A stretch of DNA of 64,000 bases from Comamonas sp. (GCA_028690035.1 JAQVCA010000005.1:124001-188000); one strand, 5' to 3'. Counted from the first letter of the stretch, positions 8,960 through 18,997 are shown. The notes: a model not told the origin generated them from the sequence alone. Translations and numbers: made by a program.

Positions 8960-10012
8960 CTAAGCCGAAAAACGCCCAGCATACGCCACCAGCTGCTGCA
9001 ATTTTTGCAGCGCTGCGCCACTGTCGATGGCCGCTTGCGCGCGCACCAAGCCGTCCTCGATCGACGAGGCCACATTGGCCGCATACAGCGCCGCGCCCGC
9101 ATTTAGGCAGACGATGTCGCGCGCCGGGCCAGCTTCGCCTTGCAGTACGCCCATGAGCATGGCTTTGGATTCGTCGGGGTTTTCCACTTTCAGCGCGCGC
9201 GTGCCCGCCATGCGCAGGCCAAAGTCTTCGGGGTGGATTTCGTACTCGCGCACCACGCCGTCCTTGAGTTCGCCGACCAAGGTGCCCGCACCCAGGCTGA
9301 TCTCGTCCAGGCCATCGCGGCCATAGACCACCAGTGCGTGCTCGGCGCCCAGGCGCTGCAGCGCGCGCACCTGAATACCCACCAGGTCTTCGTGGAACAC
9401 GCCCATCAGGATGTTGGGTGCACCTGCCGGGTTGGTCAGCGGCCCCAGGATGTTGAAGATGGTGCGCACGCCCAGCTCTTTGCGCACGGGCGCGACGTTT
9501 TTCATCGCCGGGTGGTGGTTGGGGGCGAACATAAAGCCAATGCCCACATCGCGGATGCAATCGGCAATCTGCTCGGGCTTCAGGTTGATGTTCACGCCCA
9601 GCGCTTCCATGGCGTCGGCGCTGCCGGATTTGCTGCTCACGCTGCGCCCGCCGTGCTTGCTCACTTTGCCGCCCGCAGCGGCAATCACAAAGGTGGCACA
9701 GGTGGAGATATTGAAGGTGTTGGCGCCATCGCCGCCGGTGCCGACGATATCGACCAGATGGGTTGTGTCCTGCACATGCACCTTATTGGAAAACTCGCGC
9801 ATCACCTCAGCGGCGGCGGAGATTTCACCAATGGTTTCCTTCTTCACGCGCAAGCCGGTGACGATGGCCGCCGTCATCACGGGCGAGAGTTCACCGCGCA
9901 TGATCTGGCGCATCAGCGACAGCATTTCGTCGTGGAAGATTTCGCGGTGCTCAATCGTGCGCTGCAGCGCTTCTTGGGGGGTCATGCTGCAGAGGTGCGG
10001 GGTCGTAGGCAT
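8960..10012 (-). CDS. trpD: Anthranilate phosphoribosyltransferase
   Basis: TrpD joins anthranilate to PRPP. The 350-residue protein has the PRPP loop [14 protein letters not shown], the [15 protein letters not shown] segment, [26 protein letters not shown] and LGPLTNPA, all standard for the family. The ATG at 10012 has AAGAAG a few bases upstream; an internal ATG at 9985 (MTPQEALQ) lacks a ribosome site but is where homology begins. It is not translationally coupled to trpG: 144 bases separate them, containing a copy of the dispersed repeat and an intrinsic terminator. Confidence 0.97.
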   Translation of the reverse strand: MPTTPHLCSMTPQEALQRTIEHREIFHDEMLSLMRQIMRGELSPVMTAAIVTGLRVKKETIGEISAAAEVMREFSNKVHVQDTTHLVDIVGTGGDGANTFNISTCATFVIAAAGGKVSKHGGRSVSSKSGSADAMEALGVNINLKPEQIADCIRDVGIGFMFAPNHHPAMKNVAPVRKELGVRTIFNILGPLTNPAGAPNILMGVFHEDLVGIQVRALQRLGAEHALVVYGRDGLDEISLGAGTLVGELKDGVVREYEIHPEDFGLRMAGTRALKVENPDESKAMLMGVLQGEAGPARDIVCLNAGAALYAANVASSIEDGLVRAQAAIDSGAALQKLQQLVAYAGRFSA

Positions 10013-10024
10013 AGGAACTTCTTT

Positions 10025-10111
10025 ATTTTAGGAGCTGCTTGCGCTGATCTGGCGTCATTTTCAAGGTGTTTTAGCGCTTAAACCTTTATACAGTCAGCGC
10101 TGGCAGCTATA
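10025..10111. repeat. Dispersed palindromic repeat, copy 2 (inverted pair)
   Basis: Located between trpG and trpD. AGGAGCTGCTTGCGCT at one end faces AGCGCTGGCAGCTAT at the other, so two repeat ends point at each other. It could fold into a long stem and sits next to the terminator at 10119-10141. Confidence 0.55.
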
Positions 10112-10112
10112 C

Positions 10113-10141
10113 AAAAAAAGGCCATCACGGCGGGATGGCCT
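10113..10141 (-). terminator. Intrinsic terminator between trpG and trpD
   Basis: On the minus strand an 8-base-pair stem AGGCCATC/GATGGCCT (arms 10134-10141 and 10119-10126, 7-base loop) is followed by a run of seven T. It lies 16 bases past the trpG stop codon and before trpD, so it should end much of the trpEG transcript. Confidence 0.75.
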
Positions 10142-10156
10142 CCAATAGGGCTGGGC

Positions 10157-10738
10157 TTACATCTGCTGCAAAAAGTTTTGCAGCATCGCGTGGCCGTGTT
10201 CGGTGAGGATGCTTTCCGGGTGGAACTGCACGCCCTCCACCGGCAGCAGCTTGTGGCGCACGCCCTGGATTTCGCCGTCTTCGCTGGTAGCGGTTACCGC
10301 CAGGCAATCGGGCAGCGTGGCGCGGTCGATCACCAGCGAGTGGTAGCGGTTGACGGTGAAGTGCTGCGGCAGCCCGGCAAACACGCCCTTCTGGTCGGTG
10401 CTGATGACGCTGGTCTTGCCATGCATTTGCTGGCCCGCGCGGATGATGTCGCCACCAAAAGCGGCGCCAATGGCCTGGTGCCCCAGACACACGCCCAGCA
10501 GCGGCAGCTTGCCCGCAAAGTGCTGGATGGTGGGCACGGAAATGCCCGCTTCGGCAGGCGAGCATGGGCCGGGCGAAATCACAATGCGCTGCACGCCCTC
10601 GCGCTCGACCAGCTCGATGAGCTGCTCCAGCGCCATCTCGTCGTTGCGCACGACCAGCACCTGCGCACCCAGCTCACCCAAGTACTGCACGATGTTGTAG
10701 GTAAAGCTGTCGTAGTTGTCCAGCATCAAGACTTTCAT
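10157..10738 (-). CDS. trpG: Anthranilate synthase component II (glutamine amidotransferase)
   Basis: TrpG hydrolyses glutamine and feeds ammonia to TrpE. The 193-residue class I amidotransferase starts [20 protein letters not shown], has the oxyanion strand PGPCSP, the nucleophile motif [10 protein letters not shown] (Cys near residue 84) and the HPES region with the catalytic His and Glu. ATG at 10738 has GGAGG upstream. Its start codon overlaps the trpE stop as ATGA (10735-10738), so translational coupling is expected. The protein may also serve para-aminobenzoate synthesis, as in many bacteria with one such subunit, but that cannot be told from sequence here. Confidence 0.96.
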   Translation of the reverse strand: MKVLMLDNYDSFTYNIVQYLGELGAQVLVVRNDEMALEQLIELVEREGVQRIVISPGPCSPAEAGISVPTIQHFAGKLPLLGVCLGHQAIGAAFGGDIIRAGQQMHGKTSVISTDQKGVFAGLPQHFTVNRYHSLVIDRATLPDCLAVTATSEDGEIQGVRHKLLPVEGVQFHPESILTEHGHAMLQNFLQQM

Positions 10739-12234
10739 TCCAAGCCCTCCTCGACCAGTTCTGCGGCGCGCAGCAGGGCGCGCGCTTTGTGTTCGGTTTC
10801 TTGCCATTCCATCTCGGGCACCGAGTCGGCCACCACCCCGGCGGCGGCCTGCACGTACAGCGTGCCGTTCTGGATCACGCCGGTGCGAATGGCAATCGCC
10901 ATGTCCATGTGCCCGGCAAAGCTCAGGTAGCCCACCGCACCGCCGTAGATGCCGCGCTTGGTGGGTTCGAGCTGGTCGATCAGCTCCATCGCGTGCACCT
11001 TGGGTGCGCCCGAGAGCGTGCCCGCCGGAAAGGTGGCCTTGAGCACGTCCATGCTGGACAGCCCTTCTTTGAGCAGGCCTTCAACGTTGCTGACGATGTG
11101 CATCACGTGGCTGTAGCGCTCGACCACAAAGGCTTCGGTCACTTTGACGCTGCCCGTTTGCGCGATGCGGCCAATGTCGTTGCGCGCCAGATCAATCAGC
11201 ATGACGTGCTCGGCGCGCTCTTTGGGGTCGGCCAGCAGTTCGTGCTCGGTGGCCAGATCGGCCTCGGGCGTGGCACCGCGCGGGCGCGTACCGGCCAGGG
11301 GGCGGATGGTGATTTTTTGCCCGCCTTCTACTTTGTCCTGGCGCACCAAAATCTCGGGGCTGGAGCCCACCACCTGGAAGTCGCCAAAGTTGTAGAAATA
11401 CATGTACGGCGAGGGGTTGAGCGAGCGCAGCGCGCGGTACAGGCTCAGGGGGGATTCGGTGTAGCGCTTGTGGATGCGCTGGCCGACCTGCACCTGCATA
11501 AAGTCGCCCGCAGCGATCAAATCCTTGGCCTTTTGCACGGCGGCCAGATAGTCCTGCTTGGCAAAGCTGCGCTGCGCCGGGTGGCTGTCGCCGCCCTTGA
11601 TCTGCGGCACGCTCACCGAATAGCGCAGCAGCTCTTTCAACTCGCGCATGCGCTTTTTGGCGCGGCTGTAGCTTTCGGGGCGGCTGGGGTCGGCATAGAC
11701 GATGAAGTACAGCTTGCCCGAGAGGTTGTCGATCACCGCCAGCTCTTCGCACTGCAGCAGCAAGATGTCGGGGCAGTTCAGGCCATCGGGCGGACAGGTG
11801 TTTTCCAGCTTGGGCTCGATGTAGCGCACCGCGTCGTAACCAAAGTAACCGGCCAGCCCGCCGCAAAAGCGCGGCAGGCCCGGCACCAGCGCCACTTTCA
11901 GGCGCTGCTGGTAGGCGGCGATAAAGTCCAGCGGGTTGCCGTGGTGCGTCTCCACCACCTGGCCGTCGGTGACGACTTCGGTCTTGGCAGCCTCGCCAAA
12001 GCCGCTGGCGCGCAGCAAGGTACGCGCTGGCAGGCCGATGAAGCTGTAGCGGCCAAAGCGCTCGCCGCCTTCCACCGATTCCAGCAAAAAGCTGTTGCTG
12101 CCGTCGCCGTGGGCGTGCGCCAGTTTGAGGTACAGCGACAGGGGGGTTTCCAGATCGGCAAACGCTTCGGTCACCAGGGGGATGCGGTGGTAGCCAGCAC
12201 GCGCCAGGCTTTGAAATTCCAGCTCGGTAATCAC
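10735..12234 (-). CDS. trpE: Anthranilate synthase component I
   Basis: TrpE converts chorismate to anthranilate, the first committed step to tryptophan. The 499-residue protein keeps the feedback motif LLES (in [18 protein letters not shown]) that binds tryptophan, and the chorismate-binding signature with [30 protein letters not shown] and [12 protein letters not shown]. The GTG at 12234 is chosen: it matches the family start ([10 protein letters not shown]) and has AAGGAAG at suitable spacing. An in-frame ATG at 12303 would add 23 residues through a strong hairpin and has no ribosome site. Overlaps trpG by 4 bases. A candidate leader peptide gene precedes it. Confidence 0.95.
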   Translation of the reverse strand: MITELEFQSLARAGYHRIPLVTEAFADLETPLSLYLKLAHAHGDGSNSFLLESVEGGERFGRYSFIGLPARTLLRASGFGEAAKTEVVTDGQVVETHHGNPLDFIAAYQQRLKVALVPGLPRFCGGLAGYFGYDAVRYIEPKLENTCPPDGLNCPDILLLQCEELAVIDNLSGKLYFIVYADPSRPESYSRAKKRMRELKELLRYSVSVPQIKGGDSHPAQRSFAKQDYLAAVQKAKDLIAAGDFMQVQVGQRIHKRYTESPLSLYRALRSLNPSPYMYFYNFGDFQVVGSSPEILVRQDKVEGGQKITIRPLAGTRPRGATPEADLATEHELLADPKERAEHVMLIDLARNDIGRIAQTGSVKVTEAFVVERYSHVMHIVSNVEGLLKEGLSSMDVLKATFPAGTLSGAPKVHAMELIDQLEPTKRGIYGGAVGYLSFAGHMDMAIAIRTGVIQNGTLYVQAAAGVVADSVPEMEWQETEHKARALLRAAELVEEGLE

Positions 12235-12241
12235 AGGGGGA

Positions 12242-12328
12242 CTTCCTTGGAAGGGGCAGCGCCCGCTGCATGGCAAGAAATGGGGGCGCTGCTGTTCATT
12301 CATTCCGGCCCGCGCGCGGGGGCGGGCC
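12242..12328 (-). promoter_or_regulatory. GC-rich hairpins in the trpE leader
   Basis: Between the candidate leader ORF and trpE are two strong stems: GGCCCGC/GCGGGCC (arms 12307-12313 and 12322-12328) and GCAGCGCCC/GGGCGCTGC (arms 12256-12264 and 12284-12292). The trpE ribosome site itself lies in a small palindrome, CTTCCTTGGAAG at 12242-12253. None has a T run, so if this is an attenuator it may act on translation of the GTG start or through Rho rather than as a classic terminator. The regulatory role is inference. Confidence 0.4.
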
Positions 12329-12356
12329 ACGGGTGCGCGCCAGGGCGGCACGCGAT

Positions 12357-12440
12357 TCAGGCGGTCAGTTGGGCAGGCTTACGCCAGGGCCAGGCTCCCC
12401 GGTCGGCACAACCTGCGATACGCGCGTAGTGAATAAACAT
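12357..12440 (-). CDS. trpL: Candidate trp operon leader peptide
   Basis: A 27-codon ORF upstream of trpE encodes MFIHYARIAGCADRG then AWPWRKPAQLTA. Trp codons occur at residues 17 and 19 (TGG CCC TGG), which is notable in so short a frame, and the stop is 122 bases before the trpE start, followed by strong hairpins. That is the layout of a ribosome-stalling attenuator leader. Against it: no Shine-Dalgarno sequence is visible before the ATG at 12440, and only two Trp codons are present. No terminator-type T run follows. Treat as a hypothesis. Confidence 0.45.
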   Translation of the reverse strand: MFIHYARIAGCADRGAWPWRKPAQLTA

Positions 12441-12478
12441 GGAGGGCGAGTGTAGCGCAGCACCACACCCCGTACAGG

Positions 12479-13717
12479 TCAATCCTGCAGCAGCTGGCGG
12501 TAGTAGTTGGGCAGCGCAAACAGCGCGCCATGCACGTCGGCGTTGTAGTACTGCAAATCGCCCACACCGCGCTCGGCCAAACGCTGGGCGATAGTGCCTG
12601 CGCCCACGCTGGCGGGCTGCAAGGTGTCTGAGCACACCGCCATGCCCCAGTAGGCGCCGTACAGCGGCACATACACGCCATAGCACGCCACCTGGGCAAA
12701 GGTCTGGCGCAGCGTGGCGCTCAAGTTGCGCACCTGCTCGGGGTGGAAGATGGGGCTGCCCAAATGCAGCACCAGCGCGCCGCCGGGCTTGAGCACGCGC
12801 TGCATGCGTTGCAGTGCCGCGGCGCTGTACAGCGAGCCGGCGGGCGTGTCCGGGTCGGTCAAGTCCATGCAGATCAGATCAAAGCGCTCGTGGGTGCTGT
12901 CCACATAGGCCATGCCATCGCCAATGTGCAGCTGCAAGCGTGCATCGTCCCAGACGTTGCGGTGTACGGCGTGCAGCTGCGCTTTGCTGGCCTCGATCAC
13001 CGCCTCATCCAGCTCGGCCAGCACCACGCGCTGCATGGTGCTGTGCTTGAGCAGCTCTTCGGCCAGGCCGCCGTCGCCGCCGCCAATGATCAGCGCCTGC
13101 TGCGGCTGGGGATGCGCCATGGCCGCCGGGTGCGCCATGCACTCGTGGTAGAAAAATTCGTCGCGCTCGCTGGTCATGAAGCAATCGTCCAGACGCATGA
13201 CCCGGCCAAAGCTGGGCGTGTCCATCATCTCCAGCGTCTGAAAGGGCGTTTGCGTGCGCTGCACGTTATGCGCACGCAGGCCAAAGGCAGCATCGTCGGT
13301 CAGGCGCTCCATCACCCAGGGGTATTGGCCCACGGTATCGGTCGAAATATCACCGCGCCACAGCTGCTGGCGCACGGCGTCTTTGGGGGCATAGGCCGCG
13401 ACGACGCCATCCATCAGCGCCTGCGCCTTGGCCGAGTTGTCGTCCGAGAAATTGCACACGTACACATCGATGGTGACGTTGCCTGTCTCTGGCCAAGTGT
13501 GGATGGCCAGGTGCGACTCGGCCAGCAGCACCGCGCCGGTCACGCCGCCGGGCTGGCCCTGCCATTCGGGAAACTTCACCCACTTGTCGTCCACCAGGGT
13601 GAGGCCCGAGGCGTGGGTCTGACTTCGGCACAACTGGGCAATGGTGTCGGCACAAACCATCAGTGCCTGATCACAGGTGCATTGGAACAAGTCGGCGGTC
13701 AGGTGCAAACCCTGCAT
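12479..13717 (-). CDS. Fused S-adenosylmethionine decarboxylase and spermidine synthase
   Basis: One 412-residue protein holds two consecutive polyamine enzymes. Residues 1 to about 120 are a class 1b AdoMet decarboxylase: [12 protein letters not shown] places the self-cleaving, pyruvoyl-forming Ser at 68, with His73 and Cys88 at the expected spacing. From about 130 onward is an aminopropyltransferase with [18 protein letters not shown], the AdoMet-binding loop GGGDGG (212-217), ELDEAVIE and the catalytic-Asp region MDLTDPDTP. It should both decarboxylate AdoMet and transfer the aminopropyl group to putrescine. ATG at 13717 has AGGAGG upstream. It lies between trpE and a chemoreceptor, with no other polyamine gene nearby. 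Confidence 0.9.
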   Translation of the reverse strand: MQGLHLTADLFQCTCDQALMVCADTIAQLCRSQTHASGLTLVDDKWVKFPEWQGQPGGVTGAVLLAESHLAIHTWPETGNVTIDVYVCNFSDDNSAKAQALMDGVVAAYAPKDAVRQQLWRGDISTDTVGQYPWVMERLTDDAAFGLRAHNVQRTQTPFQTLEMMDTPSFGRVMRLDDCFMTSERDEFFYHECMAHPAAMAHPQPQQALIIGGGDGGLAEELLKHSTMQRVVLAELDEAVIEASKAQLHAVHRNVWDDARLQLHIGDGMAYVDSTHERFDLICMDLTDPDTPAGSLYSAAALQRMQRVLKPGGALVLHLGSPIFHPEQVRNLSATLRQTFAQVACYGVYVPLYGAYWGMAVCSDTLQPASVGAGTIAQRLAERGVGDLQYYNADVHGALFALPNYYRQLLQD

Positions 13718-13893
13718 GGTGTGGATCCCTCCTAGGTGTGTAATCCGGGGCGAACAGCTTCTCCCTGGAGCAAAATGGTGATTTTTTTCAGCAAAACGCA
13801 AAATTTTAGGTCAATTACACACAAAACGCCCTTGTTGCTTCGTTTAACCTCGGTGAACCTCTCTTCTCGTCTCGCTTGTTGAAAGGGCTTGCC

Positions 13894-15489
13894 ATGCAGT
13901 TGAACGCTCTCAAAGTTGGTGCGCGCCTGGGTCTGGGTTTTGGTGTGGTGTTGCTCATCATGGCGCTGATAGCGGGCATCGGTGTCTGGCGCTTACAGGA
14001 CATCAGCAATGTCACGCGCCGCATGACCACCGAGGACTCCGAGCGCCTGCGCGCCACCATGCAGTGGCGCGAAGCGGTGATGCAAAACTGGATCCGCACC
14101 CGCGCCATCTTGCTGAATGCGGACACCGGCTTTCTCAACGACTGGAAAACCGAGGTGGACGCCACCTCGGCACGCATCAGCGAGGCGCAGAAAAAAGTCG
14201 AAGGCCTGCTGCGCACCGAAAAGGGCAAGGCCATGTTTGCTGAGGTGGGCAAGCGCCGCGAAGCCTACCGTGGGCCACGCGCCCGGCTGATGGCGCAAAA
14301 GGCCTTACTGGAAGATGTCTCCGATGCCGTGGAACGCGACCTGCGCCCCCTGGCCGATGCCTACAACCAAGCCCTCGCAGATTTTGAAGATTACCAGTAT
14401 CAGGTGTACGGCAACGTGCGCGATGTGGCGCTGGACAACGCACGCACCGGGCAGATCGTCATCCTCAGCGGCCTGGGGCTGGCACTGCTGCTCGGTGGCC
14501 TGGCCGCACTGGTGCTCACGCGCTCCATCACCCAGCCACTGCAGCAGGCCATGCAGCACGCGCAGGCCATCGCCCAGGGCAATCTGACCAGCAGCATCCG
14601 CACCCAGGGCAGGGACGAGACCGCCGCACTGCTGCGCACACTGGACGCCATGCAAAGCACGCTGGCACGCATCGTGGCCGATGTGCGCCAAAGCGCCGAC
14701 AGCGTGGCCAGCGCCAGCACGCAAATTGCCCAGGGCAACAACGACCTGTCCGGGCGCACCGAGCAGCAGGCCAGCGCCCTGGAGCAAACAGCGGCCTCCA
14801 TGGAGCAACTGGGCGCCACCGTGCGCCAAAACGCCGACAACGCCGCCCAGGCCAACCAGCTGGCCATGAGCGCCAGCGGCGTAGCCAGCCAAAGCGGCTC
14901 GGTGGTCAGCGACATGGTCAGCACCATGCGCGACATTCAGGACAGCAGCCGCCGCATTGCCGACATCATCAGCGTGATCGATGGCATTGCCTTTCAGACC
15001 AACATCCTGGCGCTGAACGCTGCCGTCGAGGCCGCGCGCGCCGGTGAGCAGGGCCGGGGCTTTGCCGTGGTGGCAGGCGAAGTGCGCGCCCTGGCCGGTC
15101 GCGCCGCCGATGCTGCCAAAGAAATCAAGGCGTTGATCGACACCAGCGTGCAGCGCGTGGAGCAAGGCACGCAGCTGGCCGATCGCACCGGCGCCTCCAT
15201 GCAAGAGATGGTGGGCGCCATCCGCCGCGTGACCGACATCATGGGCGAGATCAGCGCCGCCAGCCGCGAGCAAAGCTCCGGCGTGACCCAAGTGGGCGAA
15301 GCCATCATGCACATGGACCAGACCACACAGCAAAACGCCGCGCTGGTCGAAGAAAGTGCCGCCGCCGCCGACAACCTGCGCAGCCAGGCCGAGCAACTGG
15401 TGCAGGCCATGGCCTTCTTCCAGGTGCAGGGCAACGGGGGCGGCAGCCACACTGGCTTGGCGCTGCCCCACCGACCCGCCGGGCGCTAA
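13894..15489 (+). CDS. Methyl-accepting chemotaxis protein (four-helix-bundle sensor)
   Basis: A 531-residue chemoreceptor of Tar-like topology. There is a transmembrane helix near 12-34, a periplasmic four-helix-bundle sensor to about 190, a second helix near 192-213, a HAMP domain, then a long cytoplasmic coiled coil with the highly conserved hairpin tip [20 protein letters not shown] and [17 protein letters not shown]. It should signal to CheA/CheW; no C-terminal CheR-binding pentapeptide is present (it ends LPHRPAGR). Start is the ATG at 13894 with GAAAGGG upstream; a TTG at 13876 is less likely. It converges with gph, five bases apart. Confidence 0.92.
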   Translation: MQLNALKVGARLGLGFGVVLLIMALIAGIGVWRLQDISNVTRRMTTEDSERLRATMQWREAVMQNWIRTRAILLNADTGFLNDWKTEVDATSARISEAQKKVEGLLRTEKGKAMFAEVGKRREAYRGPRARLMAQKALLEDVSDAVERDLRPLADAYNQALADFEDYQYQVYGNVRDVALDNARTGQIVILSGLGLALLLGGLAALVLTRSITQPLQQAMQHAQAIAQGNLTSSIRTQGRDETAALLRTLDAMQSTLARIVADVRQSADSVASASTQIAQGNNDLSGRTEQQASALEQTAASMEQLGATVRQNADNAAQANQLAMSASGVASQSGSVVSDMVSTMRDIQDSSRRIADIISVIDGIAFQTNILALNAAVEAARAGEQGRGFAVVAGEVRALAGRAADAAKEIKALIDTSVQRVEQGTQLADRTGASMQEMVGAIRRVTDIMGEISAASREQSSGVTQVGEAIMHMDQTTQQNAALVEESAAAADNLRSQAEQLVQAMAFFQVQGNGGGSHTGLALPHRPAGR

Positions 15490-15493
15490 GGCT

Positions 15494-16189
15494 TCAAGCC
15501 AGGTTGTTCGGGCGCAGCTGCGTCAGCGACTGCAGGTGCGCCAAGGCGGGCACGGCCTGGATAGGCTGGCCGTGGTTGAAGCCGTAGGTCATCAACACCA
15601 CCGGGCAACCGGCAGCCTGGGCCGCTTGGGCGTCGTTGCTGGAGTCGCCCACCATCAGCGTGCGCGCGGGCTGGGTGCCCAGGGCCTTGCAAGTTTCCAG
15701 CAGGGGCAGGGGATGCGGTTTTTTCTGAGCGAACGAGTCGCCGCCAAACACCTGCTGAAAAAATTTTTCCAACCCCTTGGCGCGCAACAAGGGCTGGGCA
15801 AAGGCCAGCGGCTTGTTGGTCAGACAGGCCAGGGGCAAGCCGCTGGCGGCCAGCGCTTGCACGCCTTCGAGCACGCCGGGATACAGCTGCGCATACTGGC
15901 CATTGAGCTGCAAATAGTGGTGCTGGTAGCGCTGCCAGGCAGCGGCATAGCGCGCATCGACATCGGCCACGCCGACATGGGCCAGCACCGTGCGCAGCAG
16001 GTGCTCGGTGCCTTTGCCCACCATGTGCTCGATGGCCAGCGGATCGATGGCCGGCAGCGCCAGATCGGCCAGCATGCGGTTGAGGGCCTGGGCAAAGTCG
16101 CCCAGGGTGTTCACCATCGTGCCGTCCAGATCGATCATGACGGCATCCACGTCCAGCAGGGCATGGGTTGTACTCAGAAGTAAAGGCAT
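15494..16189 (-). CDS. gph: Phosphoglycolate phosphatase (HAD superfamily)
   Basis: A 231-residue HAD hydrolase that should dephosphorylate 2-phosphoglycolate. Motif I is DLDGTMVNTLGDF (nucleophile Asp about residue 20), motif II the LACLTNKP threonine, motif III lysine in the KKPHP segment, and motif IV VGDSSNDAQAAQAAG. DLDGTMVNT replaces the more usual DLDGTLVDS but keeps the catalytic aspartates. The rpe-gph-trpE order is common in Burkholderiales; here a cyclase gene separates rpe from gph and the receptor and polyamine genes separate gph from trpE. The ribosome site before the ATG at 16189 is weak and overlaps a repeat. Confidence 0.88.
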   Translation of the reverse strand: MPLLLSTTHALLDVDAVMIDLDGTMVNTLGDFAQALNRMLADLALPAIDPLAIEHMVGKGTEHLLRTVLAHVGVADVDARYAAAWQRYQHHYLQLNGQYAQLYPGVLEGVQALAASGLPLACLTNKPLAFAQPLLRAKGLEKFFQQVFGGDSFAQKKPHPLPLLETCKALGTQPARTLMVGDSSNDAQAAQAAGCPVVLMTYGFNHGQPIQAVPALAHLQSLTQLRPNNLA

Positions 16190-16193
16190 AAAT

Positions 16194-16254
16194 ACTTTTT
16201 TGATAGCTGCAACCGCTTATCCATCAAGGATTTCAAAGCGATTTTATTAAAAAA
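16194..16254. repeat. Dispersed palindromic repeat, copy 3
   Basis: Fills the gap between gph and the next cyclase gene: T run, GATAGCTGCAACCGCTTATC, CATCAAGG, then an A/T-rich tail. It matches the family colinearly in the first half. Confidence 0.6.
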
Positions 16255-18957
16255 CTACACCGCAGACGCTGGCAAGGCTGCGCGCGCGGGACTGGGCCCA
16301 TCGGGCAAATCCGGGGTGTAGAACACCCAACGGTTGCGCCCCGCCTGCTTGGCCTGGTACATAGCCTGATCGGCGCAGCGCAGCAAGGTGTCGGCATCGG
16401 TGCCGTCCTGCGGGTAGAGCGTAATACCCATGCTGGCTCCCACCTGCACGGTGTGTTGGCCGCTGTTGAGCACGATGGGCTCGCGCACGGCGGCCAGCAG
16501 GCGCGCGGCCGCGCGCTCGCACTCACCGATCTCGTGGATGCAGTTGAACAGGATGACGAACTCATCGCCGCCCAGGCGCGCCACGGTGTCGTCGGCACGC
16601 ACATGGGACTCCAAGCGCCGCGCCACGATGACCAACAGCTCGTCGCCCACCTCATGGCCATAGGTGTCGTTGACGGCCTTAAAGCCATCCAGATCCATGA
16701 AGCACACGCCCAGATGTCGGCGCTCGCGCTGTGCCCGTGCCAGGCCCTGGGCCATGCGGTCAGCCAGCAACACGCGGTTGGGCAGGCGCGTGAGCGGATC
16801 AAAGTGTGCCAGCAGCTCCAGGTGCTCTTGCTTGTGCTTGCGCTCGGTGATGTCGGAGAACACGTCGATGTAATGCGTCACCTGTCCCTGGGCATCGCAC
16901 ACCACATTCAGCGTGCTGGCAGCGGCGTAAATGCTGCCATCGCGGCGCCGGTTCCAGAACTCGCCCTGCCAGTGCCCACAGCTGCGCAATGCCTCCCACA
17001 TGGCCTTGTACTGGGTACGATTCTTGCGCCCAGAAGAGAGCATGCCCGGATTGCGCCCCAGCACCTCTTCGCGCGTGTAGCCGGTAATGCGCGTAAAGGC
17101 CGGGTTGGTGTCGATGATGCGCAGCTGCGCATCACACACCATGACGCCCTCGTAGGTCTGGGCAATCACACTGGCCGCCAGGCGCAGTGCCTGCTCGGTG
17201 GCCTTGCGCGCCGTGATGTCCTGTTGGATGCCTAGGTAGTGCGTGGTGCGCCCGGCAGTATCGGTCAGTGGGGCGATGGTGGCCTGCACGGTAAACAGGC
17301 TGCCATCTTTGCGGCGGTTGAAAAATTCACCATGCCACACCTGCCCGGCGTGCAGCGCGCTCCACATGGCGCTGTAAGTGGCCGCCGGGGTTTGCCCCGA
17401 TTGCAGGATGCTGGGGTTGGCGCCCAGCAGCTCTTGCGCGCTGTAGCCGGTGGAGCGGAAAAACTCAGGGTTGCCGTATTCGATGGTCGGCTCCAGCGAG
17501 GTAATGACGATGCTGGTCGGGCTTTGCTCTACAGCCAGCGACAGCCTGCGAATAGTGGCCGCATCGTCCTGCAGGCGCGACAAATCGCGCAGCACGCCCA
17601 CATAGTTGACCACCTGGCCATAGTGGTCGCGGATGGCGTCCACCGCCAGCCAGCCGCTCAGCAGCGTGCCGTCCTTGCGCCGCTCCTGCACCTCACCCTG
17701 CCAGCGGCCCTGACTGCCCAGAGCAGCCCACATCTCGACCAAGGCGGGGGGCATGGGCTGCCCTGGGATCCACTCGCCTAGGCGGCGCCCCAGCAGCTCC
17801 TGAGCGCTGAAGCCCAGTCCCTGCTCCAACGCTGGGTTGACGGTGATCACCCGCCCCTGACCATCGGTGACGGCGATCAAATCGCTGCTGTGCGCAAACA
17901 CGCTGGCCGCCAGCCGACTGGCCTCCAGATAGCGCTCTTCGTGCGTCAGCATGCGTTGCACGCGCCGGGTGAGGGCACCGGTCGCCAGCAACAGCACGGT
18001 CACACAGGCTACGGCGATCAGCACCAGACTGCGCGTTTGCGCGCGCCACGGGGCCAGCACTGCGTGGCTGGAGGCCTGCGAAAGTACCAGCCATGGGTAG
18101 CTGCGCGAAGTACGAAAAGCCACCAGCAGCGTGTCCGCGCCGTGCGCCTCACGCGCCGTGCCCACCTGCTGCTGCTGCATCTGCGCTAGGCGTGCGCCGT
18201 ACGCCAACTGCGTGCCGGGCAGCTCCTGCACGTTGCTGGAAAACAATAGCGTGCCATCGTCGGTGTACACGCTGTGCTGCAGTTGGTCGGATACCTGATG
18301 GTTTCGTGCCAAGTTGATGAAATAGCCACTGTGGATGGCGGCCACCAGCGTCCACTGCGGCGCGTCGGGTAGCACCAGGGTGACGGGAAAGAAGCCCGCA
18401 TCTTCGACCGGTGGGGCAGACTGCAGTGGGCTTGTCCAGGGACTGCCATCGGCAAAATCGCGGCCACGCCAAGGGCGACCAAAGCGCAGCGCACCGTGCG
18501 TACCTGGCGCCACCTGGGGCAACAGTGGTTCTAGGCTGAGGCGGCGCCCCAGATTGGCCTCTTGGGTGCTGGCAATGATCTGGCCCTGCGCATCAAGCAC
18601 CGACACTGAGCGCACATAGGGCAGCGTCGCCTCCACCGTCTGCAGCCCTGTTTGCAGCTGCTGCAAGCGCGCTGCAGGCGTGCCAGCGCTCAAGACCACC
18701 GCGCGCAAGTGCATGTGCAGCAGGCGCATGCTTTGCGTCACGCTGTCTTCCAAATTGTGCGTTTGCACCTGGGCATGGCTGAGCTGGTTCTGCAGCGCCA
18801 GCGAGCGCAGATGCGCACTGGCAGCCCACACGCCTGCAGCAACAGCCAGTGCCAGCAACAGCTGCAGCCCTACCAGCAAGCGCAGCGTGCTGCGTGCCAA
18901 GCGCTGGGGGGCAGGCGCGGCGGAAGGATCGGATGGCGGCAAGATCGCATCAGGCAT
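16255..18957 (-). CDS. Sensor diguanylate cyclase (periplasmic sensor, three PAS, GGDEF)
   Basis: A roughly 900-residue membrane protein. It has an N-terminal helix (about 25-50), a periplasmic sensor of about 250 residues, a second helix near 305-330, then three PAS/PAC modules (VFAHSSDLIAVTDGQGR; IVITSLEPTIEYGNPEFFRSTGYS; VMVCDAQLRIIDTNPAFTRITGY) and a GGDEF domain. The active site is GGDEF at about 796-800, preceded by the I-site RADD; there is no EAL domain, so cyclic di-GMP synthesis is expected. The ATG at 18957 has AAAGAG upstream; a GTG at 18975 would add six residues. It interrupts the usual rpe-gph adjacency. Confidence 0.88.
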   Translation of the reverse strand: MPDAILPPSDPSAAPAPQRLARSTLRLLVGLQLLLALAVAAGVWAASAHLRSLALQNQLSHAQVQTHNLEDSVTQSMRLLHMHLRAVVLSAGTPAARLQQLQTGLQTVEATLPYVRSVSVLDAQGQIIASTQEANLGRRLSLEPLLPQVAPGTHGALRFGRPWRGRDFADGSPWTSPLQSAPPVEDAGFFPVTLVLPDAPQWTLVAAIHSGYFINLARNHQVSDQLQHSVYTDDGTLLFSSNVQELPGTQLAYGARLAQMQQQQVGTAREAHGADTLLVAFRTSRSYPWLVLSQASSHAVLAPWRAQTRSLVLIAVACVTVLLLATGALTRRVQRMLTHEERYLEASRLAASVFAHSSDLIAVTDGQGRVITVNPALEQGLGFSAQELLGRRLGEWIPGQPMPPALVEMWAALGSQGRWQGEVQERRKDGTLLSGWLAVDAIRDHYGQVVNYVGVLRDLSRLQDDAATIRRLSLAVEQSPTSIVITSLEPTIEYGNPEFFRSTGYSAQELLGANPSILQSGQTPAATYSAMWSALHAGQVWHGEFFNRRKDGSLFTVQATIAPLTDTAGRTTHYLGIQQDITARKATEQALRLAASVIAQTYEGVMVCDAQLRIIDTNPAFTRITGYTREEVLGRNPGMLSSGRKNRTQYKAMWEALRSCGHWQGEFWNRRRDGSIYAAASTLNVVCDAQGQVTHYIDVFSDITERKHKQEHLELLAHFDPLTRLPNRVLLADRMAQGLARAQRERRHLGVCFMDLDGFKAVNDTYGHEVGDELLVIVARRLESHVRADDTVARLGGDEFVILFNCIHEIGECERAAARLLAAVREPIVLNSGQHTVQVGASMGITLYPQDGTDADTLLRCADQAMYQAKQAGRNRWVFYTPDLPDGPSPARAALPASAV

Positions 18958-18997
18958 CGGGCGGCTCTCTTTCACGCCGCCCTAGGCGGCAACTATT

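Noticed and set aside
12235..12303. In-frame ATG at 12303 as the trpE start
   Set aside because: It would add 23 residues encoded by a strong hairpin, has no ribosome site, and family homology begins at the GTG at 12234.
16255..18957. EAL phosphodiesterase domain after the GGDEF domain
   Set aside because: The protein ends about 100 residues after GGDEF in a Pro/Ala-rich tail; no EAL or HD-GYP motif is present in any of the three cyclases.
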